A DNA stretch of 64,000 nt, taken from contig NC_079908.1 in the NCBI RefSeq assembly GCF_024868665.1, positions 5,280,504 to 5,344,503 of the forward strand, in the 5' to 3' direction. The notes beneath the pieces were generated by a model that did not search any database, had not been told where the DNA came from, and was given only the letters and a program-made list of their open reading frames with translations. The DNA comes from Triplophysa rosa (Eukaryota > Chordata > Actinopteri > Cypriniformes > Nemacheilidae). Positions 35,127 to 44,917 of this stretch are shown piece by piece. The position numbers were made by a program, and so were the translations under genes. The stretch's first letter is position 1. Each line of letters starts with the position of its first letter.

Positions 35127-36005
35127 ATGGACGGCGCAACGAATCCCCGGTGGCCTTGCACCTCTAACCCTGAGTGGTGGAAGGCGATCTCCTCCCAGTC
35201 ACACGCTGGAGGTGTCCCATTCCCGGCCCAGTGCCTTCGTCCTCTGCGGGACTATGCTAGGGAGGTAGAGGCCAGGAGGGCTTCCGTCCCCGAGGTGTTG
35301 GTTTGTGCCTACCTGTTGGCCGGGATGGATGACCCCCCATCTTTTCCGGACTGGGAGGAGTTGGTCTATCAGCCGTTCCAACAGCTGGTGGAACGGCTGC
35401 AGCATCGACCGGACTCCTCTCGTTCCGGTCTGGTGTCCGTCCCGGAGGACTGTGTTGTGGGCACCCTCACCTTGGGGGACTCAGTACCGTCTGCCTCATC
35501 CCCTGTAGCCTCGTCTCCAGCCAGCCTCGGTGGCAAGCAGGGGAGGCGAGAGTCTTGAGGGTCCTCGTCAGAGGCCTCCAACCCTGAGCCAGCCGTGCCT
35601 TTCACCACCTTCCTCCAGCCGACCACCAGACGGGTGGCTCGGCTGAAGAAGAAGAGGCAACGGAGGGGGGCGCGGGATCCAGCCCAGCCGGTGCAGCCAG
35701 CGTCCAGTCCGGCGCAGTCGGGGTCCAGTCCGGGATCCAGTCCGGTGATTCAGCCGGTGAATCAGCCGGTGACTCTGCCAGTCTTCCAGCCGGTGACTCT
35801 GCCGGCACCCCAGCCGGCAGTCCGCCCGGCCCCTAGCCGTGTCCGGCCGGCAGCCAAGCCTGCCCTGGCCACTGCCAGGTCCCCCCGGACTCTGCGCCCT
35901 CGAGCGCCTCCCCCTTGTCCCAACCCTTTTGGACTGCACCCCTCCCATGTTTATTTTTATTATGTCACCCTAACCCTTTTATTATCATTTCATGTTTGCC
36001 TTTAG
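35127..36005 (+). pseudogene. Gag-like or unassigned ORF of the LTR element, one in-frame TGA
   Basis: ATG at 35127 in a strong context (GCCATGG) opens a frame to TGA 35556-35558, and the same frame continues open to 36005, giving ~292 codons around one stop. The N-terminal half has NPEWWKAISSQSH, LRDYAREVEARRASVPEVLV and FPDWEELVYQPFQQLVERL, compatible with a small helical gag-like domain. After the stop come a basic cluster (RLKKKRQRRGARD) and Pro/Gln/Val repeats (QPVTLPVFQPVTLP). There is no zinc knuckle and no enzyme motif. I do not recognise the family; gag-like is inferred from position only. Confidence 0.6.
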
Positions 36006-36109
36006 TCATGTTTACTATGTGTATTTGGTTTTTGTCGGTTACCCAGTCTGTCATGTCTTGTCTTGCCCCTTGAGGAACGCTAGTGTATAGTTCCTTATGG
36101 AGGGGGTTC

Positions 36110-36684
36110 TGTCATGGTTCTGCCTTCCTAGTCATGGTTTTTTGAGTCTGGTGGCAGAATCATGACAGACCCACGTGTTAAGTGTGAGAAAGACATGGCA
36201 TTGTTTAGATATTGGCATGCCATGTGCTTTCTCATGTCTCGTCTTTGGCCCCGCCCCTCTCGTACCTCGTATAGCTTTCCTCCTGTGTCTCATTACCCAC
36301 ACCTGCCCATTGTTATCCTCCTTTGTTTGTCTCCCTATTTAATGCCCTTGTATTTGCTGTCCTGTGCTGAATCATTTTGTATAGTCTCCGTGTATGCTCG
36401 TGTTCCTCCTGCCTTGCCTTGTAGATTGTACGTTTTGTGAATTACCTTGCCTTGCCTTGTTACCCTTCCGTGTTTTGTAAGACGTTGTGTCATTGTTTAT
36501 AGTTAGTTTATTTTTTGACCCTGTGCTTATGTTTTGCCCCCATGTGAGAAGTCTTTTGTTTTTATATATATTCTTAGTTTAGTTTTCCCCCATCGAGAGT
36601 GTCTTGTTTAGTAATAAAGTCTTTGTGTTAACCCCTTCACCGCTGCTGCCTGCGCTTCGGTTCTTCCCCATTCAAACCCTGACA
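36110..36684 (+). repeat. Right LTR
   Basis: It is colinear with the left LTR. The pentamer CCTTG array is shorter here and GCCTTGCCTTG is gained upstream. TGTCATGGTTCTGCC (36110-36124) pairs with GGCAGAATCATGACA (36149-36163) as a terminal hairpin. Confidence 0.85.
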
Positions 36685-36899
36685 CATAAGTAATGCATAA
36701 ATAATGTTTTCACATGTGGTAGTTTTAAAGGAGTACCCTATTTGCCAATTCAAGTAGTTTTTTTTTACTTTTTCGGTAAAAACCTCCCGCAATTTTTATC
36801 GCAAAATTTTAATAAAGCCACTGCAAAATTAAGCATTTTTGGCCGCAGAAATCACAAAAAAATCTCCGCAAAATCCTGTGGGGACTGACTAAAGACAGA

Positions 36900-37165
36900 A
36901 CGGGGAAAACATGTCATTTTACAGGGAAAATTGTTATTTTACGGTTTATTTCTGGCGCCCCAAACATATTTTTTACAGGATTTTTTTGTTGCAGTTTATT
37001 TTTGAAAATACGGTCAAAAAACGTGAAATTACAGAAAAAGATTGCCAATTTACAAGGAAAATAGGGAAACCGTGTAATTTTACAGGAAAAACTGTTACAG
37101 TTTATTTCTGGTGCCCCAGCTGCCAGAAAATTCTTTTTTTTACAGGATTTTTTTCAAGCAACGCA
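36900..37165. mobile_element. TTTACAGGAAAA-type MITE, copy 1
   Basis: Its interior has repeated TTTTACAGG, ATTTCTGGCGCCCC and CCCCAGCTGCCAGAAAAT blocks shared with 44590-44876. It lies between the hAT-like element and the outer element's right end. Confidence 0.55.
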
Positions 37166-37627
37166 ATTTACTAAGGTTTGCACTCGTCATTGTATTTAAC
37201 ACCCAAAAAAGCGTGTCATAAACCCTGTTCTAATTTGCACTGCTCTTGGTAGACTGCGTTGGACATTATTTGAATGAGATATTACACCTGTTTTTTAATG
37301 TTTCCCACAGAAATTAGAAATTACTCGCAGAAATTTCTACTCCCATCTGCGCTTTTTTGAAATTGCGTTCTCGCGCTATTTTGCCCTGTTTAGTAAATTT
37401 GGCCCCTTGCATCTTAAACTCAAAGCATCTGAGAACTCATTGACCTACAGTATCAGTGATATTTTCTGTCACGTTGCGCTGCTCATGATGTACAGTGCGC
37501 TGACCCTCTAGTATTTCAAAGGTCCGAGTAAAATGAGCAGGTTCAGCTGTCTGTCCATCGTGATCAGCATGCAACATAAGTAGCTGGCAGTCATTGTATA
37601 CACTAGCATTAGCCTATATACCACCCT

Positions 37628-39403
37628 ATGCAGTATATATACCACCTCATATCAAAAAATAAATCGTCAGTGACTTCTGATCCTGTATATCAGCATAGCA
37701 GTGATGAATTTATGAACTACTTCACATATAAAATCCAAGATATTAGAGAAAAAATTATAACAATGCAATCAGAAGTGAAACCCGCTGAACAAACTAACTA
37801 CAGCGCCCTTAAGGAGAAAATGCAATTATTTTATACCGTAGATCAAGATGAGCTGTCTAAAATTATTAGATCATCTAAATCAACAACATGCATACTAGAC
37901 CCTATACCTACAAATCTACTGAAAGAGATGCTCCCAGAAATTATAGATCCTCTTCTTGGTATTATTAACTCATCTCTGACATTAGGACATGTGCCTAAAG
38001 CATATAAGGTGGCTGTTATAAGGCCCCTTGTCAAAAAACCCCAACTCGACCCTAGAGAACTAAGGAACTACAGGCCTATATCGAATCTACCTTTCATATC
38101 TAAAATTCTGGAAAAAGTAGTTTCAACTCAATTATGCTCCTTCCTCCAAAGGAATGACATCAATGAAGAATTCCAGTCTGGATTTAGAGCATGTCACAGT
38201 ACAGAGACTGCTTTGATCAGAGTTACAAATGATCTGCTATTGGCGTCTGACCGAGGTTGTATCTCGTTATTGGTGCTGCTAGACCTTAGTGCTGCATTCG
38301 ATACCATTGACCACAGCACACTCCTACATAGACTCGAAAATTATGTCGGCATTAAGGGAATAGCTTTGAAATGGTTTAAATCTTATTTATCCGACCGTTT
38401 TCAATTTGTAGCAATAAACAATGAGGTGTCACGCAAATCGCAAGTCCAGTACGGTGTACCACAGGGCTCAGTCTTAGGGCCTCTGCTCTTCGCATTATAC
38501 ATGCTACCTCTAGGAGATATAATAAAGCGACACGGAGTTAGCTTTCACTGTTATGCTGATGATACTCAACTTTATATTTCCTCGAAGCCTCATGAAACAC
38601 AGCAGTTCCATCGAATAATGGAATGCATAGTCGATATAAAAAACTGGATGAGTAACAACTTTTTATTACTGAACTCGGACAAAACGGAAGTGTTACTTAT
38701 TGGACCGAAAACTGCTATAAGTAACAACCAAGAATACTGTTTAACTATTGACGGATGTTCCATAAAACCCTCGTCGTCAGCAAAGAATCTTGGCGTTCTA
38801 TTCGATAGTAATCTGTCATTTGAGAGCCACGTCGCCAACACCTGTAAAATTGCGTTTTTCCATCTTAAGAATATATCTAAACTACGTCATATGCTGTCAA
38901 TCTCAGATGCAGAGAAGTTAATTCATGCATTCATGACATCAAGACTAGATTACTGTAATGCACTGTTAGGTGGTTGCCCTGCAGGCTTATTACAAAAACT
39001 CCAATTGGTCCAAAACGCGGCAGCTCGAGTTCTTACACGTACAAAAAAGTATGAACATATTAGCCCGGTTCTGTCAACCTTGCACTGGTTACCTATAAAG
39101 CATCGCGTTAACTTTAAAATCTTGCTTATTACCTATAAAGCCTTACATGGTTTAGCTCCTCAGTACTTGAATGAACTCCTTTTGTATTACAGTCCTTCAC
39201 GTGCATTACGCTCTCAGGCGTCCTGTCAGTTGGTAATACCTAGAATTTCAAAATCAAGTGCAGGTGGTAGATCCTTTTCCTATCTAGCGCCTAAACTTTG
39301 GAATAGTCTTCCCTGCACTGTCCGGGAGGCAGACACACTCTGTCAGTTTAAATCTAGACTAAAGACGCATCTTTTTAATCTTGCATACACTACTCTTCCA
39401 TAA
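37628..39403 (+). CDS. LINE reverse transcriptase (ORF2 fragment), open
   Basis: 591 codons without a stop. Motifs in order: NYRPISNLPFISKILEK (~residue 154), FQSGFRACHSTETAL, motif A LLVLLDLSAAFDTIDH, motif B GVPQGSVLGPLLFALYM, motif C CYADDTQLYI with the YADD core, and thumb/C-terminal HWLPIKHRVNFKILL and LNELL segments typical of the CR1/L2 group. The apurinic-endonuclease domain that should precede it is missing, so the listed Met is not the original start. The enzyme would reverse-transcribe LINE RNA at nicked target DNA. The long open frame suggests a recent insertion. Confidence 0.85.
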   Translation: MQYIYHLISKNKSSVTSDPVYQHSSDEFMNYFTYKIQDIREKIITMQSEVKPAEQTNYSALKEKMQLFYTVDQDELSKIIRSSKSTTCILDPIPTNLLKEMLPEIIDPLLGIINSSLTLGHVPKAYKVAVIRPLVKKPQLDPRELRNYRPISNLPFISKILEKVVSTQLCSFLQRNDINEEFQSGFRACHSTETALIRVTNDLLLASDRGCISLLVLLDLSAAFDTIDHSTLLHRLENYVGIKGIALKWFKSYLSDRFQFVAINNEVSRKSQVQYGVPQGSVLGPLLFALYMLPLGDIIKRHGVSFHCYADDTQLYISSKPHETQQFHRIMECIVDIKNWMSNNFLLLNSDKTEVLLIGPKTAISNNQEYCLTIDGCSIKPSSSAKNLGVLFDSNLSFESHVANTCKIAFFHLKNISKLRHMLSISDAEKLIHAFMTSRLDYCNALLGGCPAGLLQKLQLVQNAAARVLTRTKKYEHISPVLSTLHWLPIKHRVNFKILLITYKALHGLAPQYLNELLLYYSPSRALRSQASCQLVIPRISKSSAGGRSFSYLAPKLWNSLPCTVREADTLCQFKSRLKTHLFNLAYTTLP

Positions 39404-40041
39404 TATAAATCTTCAGAGGGTTTAGGCTGCATTAGTTAGATCAACCGGAACCAAAAACACAACTGATGTACTTGTTGCATCAAAGAGTACAGAACAGTAC
39501 TCTACTCTCAGCCAGTCTTGTCTCATTGTTCCAAGGTTACCACAGCGAGCAGGATGCAGTTCATGGCCTGACCTGATGGTAGAGCGGAGAATGGGAAGTG
39601 GGGACCTGACAAGAGCTGAGATGATAGAGCTGGATAAAGAAGGACGCGGTCTCTTGACATGTCTTCACCACAAAATTTCAAATGCTATTAGATTATTAAT
39701 GATAATCTTAAACTATAATTTATTTTATTATTAAGTTTATTTATTTTATTTAGCCTTGTTGTGCAAGCTCTCTGGAGCTTGTGCAGAGGCAGCAGCTTTT
39801 GCCAGAGGGGAACTGGAATCCCCTGGTTGGGCCTGGGTTCTCCTGAGGTTTTTTTTCTCGATTAGAGTTTTGGGTTCCTCGCCACCGTTTGCATACTGTT
39901 TTTGCACTATCTGCCTGACCGGGGGGGCTGCTTTAGAATCTTAAAGTTTTACTTAATTAATATTGCATATAGGAATTTATTATCTGTTATATTTGACCTG
40001 TGCTTCTCTCTCCTTTATCCTAAATGTGTGCTCTCACTGAG

Positions 40042-40074
40042 CGTGTGTGTGTGTGCGTACTTGTCTGTGTACGT

Positions 40075-40109
<35 letters not shown>

Positions 40110-40165
40110 TCTGTGTGTGTTGGTGCGTGTGCGTGTTGTGTGTGTGGAGTGTTTTGTGTGTGGGT
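40042..40165. repeat. (GT)n array within the LINE 3' UTR
   Basis: GTGTGTGTGTGCGTAC, then a pure (GT)n run at 40077-40108 and GTGTGTGTTGGTGCGTGTGC follow. It lies inside the LINE 3' region, so it may have expanded after insertion. Confidence 0.88.
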
Positions 40166-40639
40166 GTGTCTGTCTTCTGTGTTTTCAACCTTTTCTTGTT
40201 TTTGCAGGTACAACTTTGATTGTTTTGCTTGTAGTCAATGTGTCTCATGTACAGCTGCTTTGTAACAATGAAAATTGTAAAAGCGCTATATAAATAAAGT
40301 TGAGTTGAGTTGAGTCATATATGACAGAGTGAAGCTCTCCTGCTGTAAGATCTTAGACTCGACCAGAGAAGCGCAGATCACAGGCTGGTTTGCAAAGAAA
40401 ACACACGTTTGTTTCCTGTGCTGCTTATTTGCAGCTAAAATTAGATTCAAATGTATTGTTGGACCCAATATTGGTTTTTCCACATGCACGCTAACTTGGG
40501 CAGCTCATTTGGCTGGGTGACGCTGACAGCCACATCGGAAATTGCAGTTTGTATTCTAGGTTACTGCGCTAGCTCTGACCATCAGTGAAGACATTCTACA
40601 TATCCAGAAAATACCAGTCAGGGAATATGATTTGTCTTA

Positions 40640-40840
40640 GACAGTTCACCCAAAATCAAAATCATCGTGAATTCATCCTCATGTGGTCAAAAACCTGTAT
40701 ATGACAAAGGAAGATATCTTGACAAATGTCTTAGTGGTTTTGTGTTCATACAATGGGGGCCAATGTTGCTTGGTTACCAACATTCCTCAAAATATCTTCT
40801 TTTGTGTTCTGCACAAGTAAGAAAGTCAATGGTTTAACTA
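40640..40840. mobile_element. Angel-like MITE, partial
   Basis: ACAGTTCACCCAAAATCAAA at the left and CCTCAAAATATCTTCTTTTG near the right match the family. The right terminus (GTGAACTATCCC) is missing. Confidence 0.65.
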
Positions 40841-40867
40841 AATTAACAGAGTGTGTTTTACATTCTT

Positions 40868-41210
40868 AAAGGGATAGTTCACCAATGAAAGTTCTGTCAT
40901 GAATTACTCACCCCCAGATTGTTCCAAACCTGTTTCCTAAATTTCTTTGTTCTGATAAATACAAAGGAAGATATTTGGAAGAATGCTTATAACCAAACAG
41001 AACTCACCCCCCATTAACTCCCGTTGTATTTATTTCCCCTATGGCAGTCAATGGGGGTGAGATCTGTTTGGATACTGATAATCTTCCCAATATATTTCTC
41101 TGTGTTCATCAGTTCATCAGATTTTTCTCTGTGTTTCATCAGGTTTGGAACAACCTGAGGGTGAGTAATTGATGACAGAATTTTCTTTTTTGGGTGAACT
41201 ATCCCTTTAA
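40868..41210. mobile_element. Angel-like MITE, complete
   Basis: AAAGGGATAGTTCACC at the left and GGGTGAACTATCCCTTT at the right are inverted, with TTAA at both borders. The internal segment TTCATCAGTTCATCAGATTT holds a small duplication. Confidence 0.78.
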
Positions 41211-41577
41211 CCTACATTTACTGTCCCTGCTGGCACACAACTTTCTTTACTTATTCATCAAGACTTGCTTTTTGCGTGCTCTTGACCTGTCTGTCTGTGT
41301 GTGTCTGTGATATTTTCCAAATCTACATTTTAAATGTGTATACAGTATGATTGAGTGAGATCCATGCAGACCATAAAACACAAATCACAGGTCACCGTTT
41401 ACAGACAGCAGGGAGGGGCCTGACGTATAAACATTGCGCACCACAAAATGGGCATTGAAATGTGCATAAGCAATTTTTGAAGCATATATCTGCATATACA
41501 AAGCGTAAATATGTGCACAAATACGTGGACACATATTGATATACTGTGTTTAGGTTACGGAAATATGTTCATACACA

Positions 41578-41864
41578 CACTCACCCTCTTGTCATTTCAA
41601 ACCTGTAAGCCTTTCTTTCCTCTGCAGAACACAAAAGAAGATATTTTGAAGAATGTTGGTAACCAAACAATGTCGGTGCCCATTGACTTCTATTGTATAG
41701 ACACAAAACCAATGCAAATCAATGGGTACCGCCTTTCGATTACCAACATTCTTTAAGATATCTTCTTTTGTGTTCTGCAAAATAAAGAACATCACACAGG
41801 TTTGAAATGACAAGAGGGCGTGTAAATGATGACAGAAGACATTTTGGGTGAACTATCACTTTAA
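41578..41864. mobile_element. Angel-like MITE
   Basis: CAGAACACAAAAGAAGATAT is inverted to ATATCTTCTTTTGTGTTCTG around GACACAAAACCAATGC, and the right end is TTGGGTGAACTATCACTTTAA-like. The first ~25 bp of the left end are lost. Confidence 0.75.
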
Positions 41865-42099
41865 GAAGAGTTTTATGCGTGAGGTCCCAGACATGGACAC
41901 TGGGTTGGTTTTGTGGAATCATTGTTTATAAATTGGAAATAAAAATTCTCCAACATAGTGTGTAGTAAGCTGTCTTCTCACTGCGAATACCCTTGATTCC
42001 TTTATCAAATCATGCCTATTTGTCTTCTATGGAAACCACGAAATAAAATGCAACCAATCGTATATTCATATTGAAATTTTTGTTGAGTAAAAAAATCTG

Positions 42100-42172
42100 A
42101 TGATATTTGAACCCGTGACCTCTCACACAAAAGTCTCAAGATCACAGCATTTCACCTTATCTATAATCAATA
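42100..42172 (-). pseudogene. tRNA-Lys-like relic
   Basis: On the minus strand, GAGACTTTTGTGTGAGAGGT followed by CACGGGTTCAAATAT resembles the anticodon arm (with CTTTT) and T-arm of eukaryotic tRNA-Lys(UUU), including a B-box-like GGTTCAAAT. The D-arm side (AGATAAGGTGAAATGCTGTG) is poor and the acceptor stem does not pair. It may be a dead tRNA copy or the head of a tRNA-derived SINE. Confidence 0.35.
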
Positions 42173-42258
42173 AACCATGCAATCACTTCTACAATGAATA
42201 TTTATGAAATGCATACTTTTTATAAAAGCCATGCAGCGTATTTACACATGAAACTCAA

Positions 42259-42737
42259 TATAGACGGTTTCAAAGTGACAACATAAACAAACGTTACTCC
42301 GCATGCGCGCGTTCGTGGACTGCCCTTAACATCCGGTACACATTCGCAAACAATAGAGTGCCTGTAGATTATTTCTGATAACAAGCAAAACAAAAGAAAC
42401 CGAGAAGAAGCCTTACTTGACTAAACTTGTCTTTCCAATATTTTGAATTTAGACTGCGATACCAAGCTCAACCGCTAGATGTCAATGTACCACACGGTTT
42501 CTTTAAATGCATCAAAACTACAGGACCCATTCAACAAATTGTTTATTTAGTAAAAGGAACATACAACCATGTTCAACAAATCGTTTATTTAATACAATTA
42601 TTATACAATATAATAATAATATAAATGAATATTAACTTAAATTCAATATAAATAGTTATATTATTAGACACTATAGCCAAACACAGACCGGAAGTTAACT
42701 GCAGTCCAGGCGCGCGCGTCTCATGAAACGGTCTATA
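42259..42737. mobile_element. TIR element with TAGACGGTTTCA ends
   Basis: TATAGACGGTTTCA at the left is the exact inverse of TGAAACGGTCTATA at the right, and TA dinucleotides border both. ATGCGCGCG and GGCGCGCGCG lie just inside the ends. It is ~479 bp with no transposase. Confidence 0.65.
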
Positions 42738-44589
42738 AATGATGACTGTTTGGTGAACAGGGCCTCTTACAACTTGAACACGCTTGCAATAAATTCAATA
42801 ATAATAGTTGTTAAATGTGCATTAAGAATGATAGATTTGGGGCAAATTTGACCACGTTCCGAATAATAAATCCCCAAACTATGCTGGAAGTAAATAACAT
42901 ACAAATGAATCTACTGGTAAGATGAGCATTTTGCTTTCTAACTCAATTAGCACCACACAAACTGTCACACACACACACACATCATCGCACTGAGGACACG
43001 CTACCTGCTGCTGCCTCACTCTCGTAACCATGCCGACCACACAGATGGCCAATCCAATCTTTTCCAATCAGAACAGCGGCCTCCGTCACTCTTGCGAGGG
43101 AATTATTAATAGCCGTCAACCCCAGAGCCACATCAATCTCTCCACAAAGCCTTCATCAGCCGAGCTCATAATCACCCGGGCTGATGAAGCTCTCGTCTCA
43201 TTGGACGGACGAATGACTTTCCACGACCTCAGAACATCTCGGGGTCAGGCCTAAAAAGGCTCCCGGACTCGCGTGTGCGAGGTATCGGTTTGTGCACGTC
43301 TGAATCAGAAAACCCTGGGCCGATGTCACTTGGTAATCTGTTTCTATAATGAGAATTTTAGCGTCGCCAGTGGCTTCGTATTTAATTTACATTTTGCTTC
43401 AGGAGCGTTTGGATGGATGGATTTGTCATCCGCATTACTTTTTTCATCGTTCCAGTTTGTCTTTATGTGTAAGGCTGGCCAAGTGAGTATTTTTCTCCAC
43501 AAATATATAGGAGCAAACATTTGGAATAATAATTACCTCACTCGGCGGAAGCAAGAATGAACGTGATATCAAAATCTGCTGCCATTTTACGGCTTGGGGA
43601 GATGGGGATGGAGGAGCAAGTTGCCTTGGCAACCGAAAAGACTTGTATGCTCATTCAGCGCAGTAAATTAGATTTTTGTGGCCAACCGGGTTCGTTTGCA
43701 CAGACTTTTCCAGCTGATGAGCCTCCATTGACGCTTGTTCAATATCTTTAGAGATGTCAAAAGGAAATCCAATACAGAAGCCCCGTGACTTTGTGTGGAG
43801 TGAATAGAGAGAGGCAGGGTATCTGCTGTATTTGCCAAGCTTGATAATCTCGTATCCACTTACGTCTGTTTATCTCTCAGTGGCCTCGGATGGATTGAAC
43901 AATATAGGAGCAGGCGCCATAAACGTGGCCCACACAAAGGAGTGGGTAATAATTCACACCATCATTTGGGAATCCAGTTAATGCCTATGTCTACAAGCAC
44001 AGCCCACCAAGTTTTGATTGGTTATATAATACGTTGTTTCACATGGTCATAAATGTGGGATTATTTCAGGGCCTGTTTGCTTTGCACTCATAAAAAACGG
44101 TTTAATTGTGTTTAAACTGGAACTATTTGATGTCAAGTGTTTTTGTGATGTATTGCGTTTAATCGCACCGAATGTTCTCAAAGGTCAAAATCTGATGAAT
44201 GACTTTCAGAAGTTGATTGACACACTAATATAAGGGTGAAGATGGTAATGCTTGTTTCCGATCATTTAATCTGACACATTTAATTTGGATATGTCCTCCA
44301 GACTTCATTTGCAATACAAGTTTGATTTTCTTTAAGCTTTTTTTAATAGTGATTTAACCGAGCAGAGGGGAGGATTTTTTCATTTAGTCTGTTGTGATTT
44401 GCTGCTCTTATGGTATTTTTATGGTGATTTATCTGGTGGTTTTGAAAGCTACTGGTCACCATTCACTTTTGTTCAAAATGCTACATCCCCTGTGGTGTTT
44501 GATGGATGAATGAAAATCATATGAAATAACATGAGGATGTGAAAGTGGTTATTTCACATATATGTATATTTCATGAAACAAACATAGAC
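42738..44589. other. Repeat-poor intergenic block, candidate regulatory DNA
   Basis: 43020-43960 has no match to any repeat family in the window and is more G+C-balanced than its surroundings. It includes a near-palindromic TTCATCAGCCGAGC / CGGGCTGATGAA pair at 43149-43187 and homeobox-type AATTATTAATAG cores. No splice-consistent coding exon is evident. A role as an enhancer is inference only. Confidence 0.35.
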
Positions 44590-44876
44590 TGTAAAAAAAC
44601 CCGTAATTTTGCAGAATTGTACTGTTGTTGTTTTACAGATTTTTCACAAAATACAGTCAAAAATTGCAAAAAAAGACTTTTTCTGGTGCCACAGCTGCCG
44701 GAAAATTTTTACGGGATTATTTTTTACAGTCTACTTTTGAAATACAGTCAAATTACAGAAAAAGTGCACAAATGTACAGTAAAAACAGGGGAAAATTAAT
44801 TGTATTTATTTTACGGAATATTTCTGGTGCCCCAGCTGCCAGAAAATATCTTTTTTTACAGGATTTTTTACAGTGA
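44590..44876. mobile_element. TTTACAGGATTTT-type MITE, copy 2
   Basis: GACTGTAAAAAAACCCG at the left faces GGATTTTTTACAGTG at the right. The interior repeats TTTTTCTGGTGCCACAGCTG and TTTCTGGTGCCCCAGCTGCC. It is related to 36900-37165. Confidence 0.65.
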
Positions 44877-44917
44877 TATTATTTTAATTTCACACTGATT
44901 TCAGAGCATTTTATAAG

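Larger units (their letters stand above)
34506..36684 (+). mobile_element. Non-autonomous LTR retrotransposon, 2.18 kb
   Basis: Two LTRs (34506-35090, 585 bp; 36110-36684, 575 bp) start TGTTATGG/TGTCATGG and end CCTGACA. CATAA flanks both sides (34501-34505 and 36685-36689), a perfect 5-bp target duplication. A polypurine tract TATGGAGGGGG precedes the right LTR at ~36097. The 1.02-kb interior has one ORF of ~292 codons with no protease, RT or integrase, so the element must be mobilised in trans, probably by a Ty3/gypsy-like relative. By eye the LTRs differ at about 22 sites (~4%). Confidence 0.85.
33866..36886. mobile_element. hAT-like element hosting an LTR retrotransposon
   Basis: CAGTCCCTGCAGGATTTTG at the left is inverted to CAAAATCCTGTGGGGACTG at the right. 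ACTAAA lies directly outside both ends, consistent with a target duplication (6 bases visible). Without the LTR element it would be ~840 bp and has no transposase ORF. Confidence 0.6.
33784..37407. mobile_element. Outer TIR element of a three-level nest
   Basis: CAAGGACAGATTTACTAAC at the left is inverted to GTTTAGTAAATTTGGCCCC at the right, with GCGCAAACGCC facing GCGTTCTCGCG further in. Its own sequence is 33784-33865 and parts of 36887-37407; the rest is later insertions (33866-36886, and a MITE at ~36900-37165). Confidence 0.5.
37620..40318 (+). mobile_element. L2/CR1-type LINE, 5'-truncated
   Basis: An open RT frame (37628-39403) is followed by a ~0.9-kb 3' UTR ending GCGCTATATAAATAAAG and a (TTGAG)n tail at 40300-40316, the tail type of fish L2-like elements. 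The endonuclease domain is absent, so the copy is 5'-truncated, as expected from incomplete target-primed reverse transcription. The exact 5' junction is uncertain. Confidence 0.85.

Noticed and set aside
35568..35948. Minus-strand 126-codon ORF within the LTR element
   Set aside because: It is antisense to the Pro/Gln-rich sense ORF and reflects its high G+C composition.
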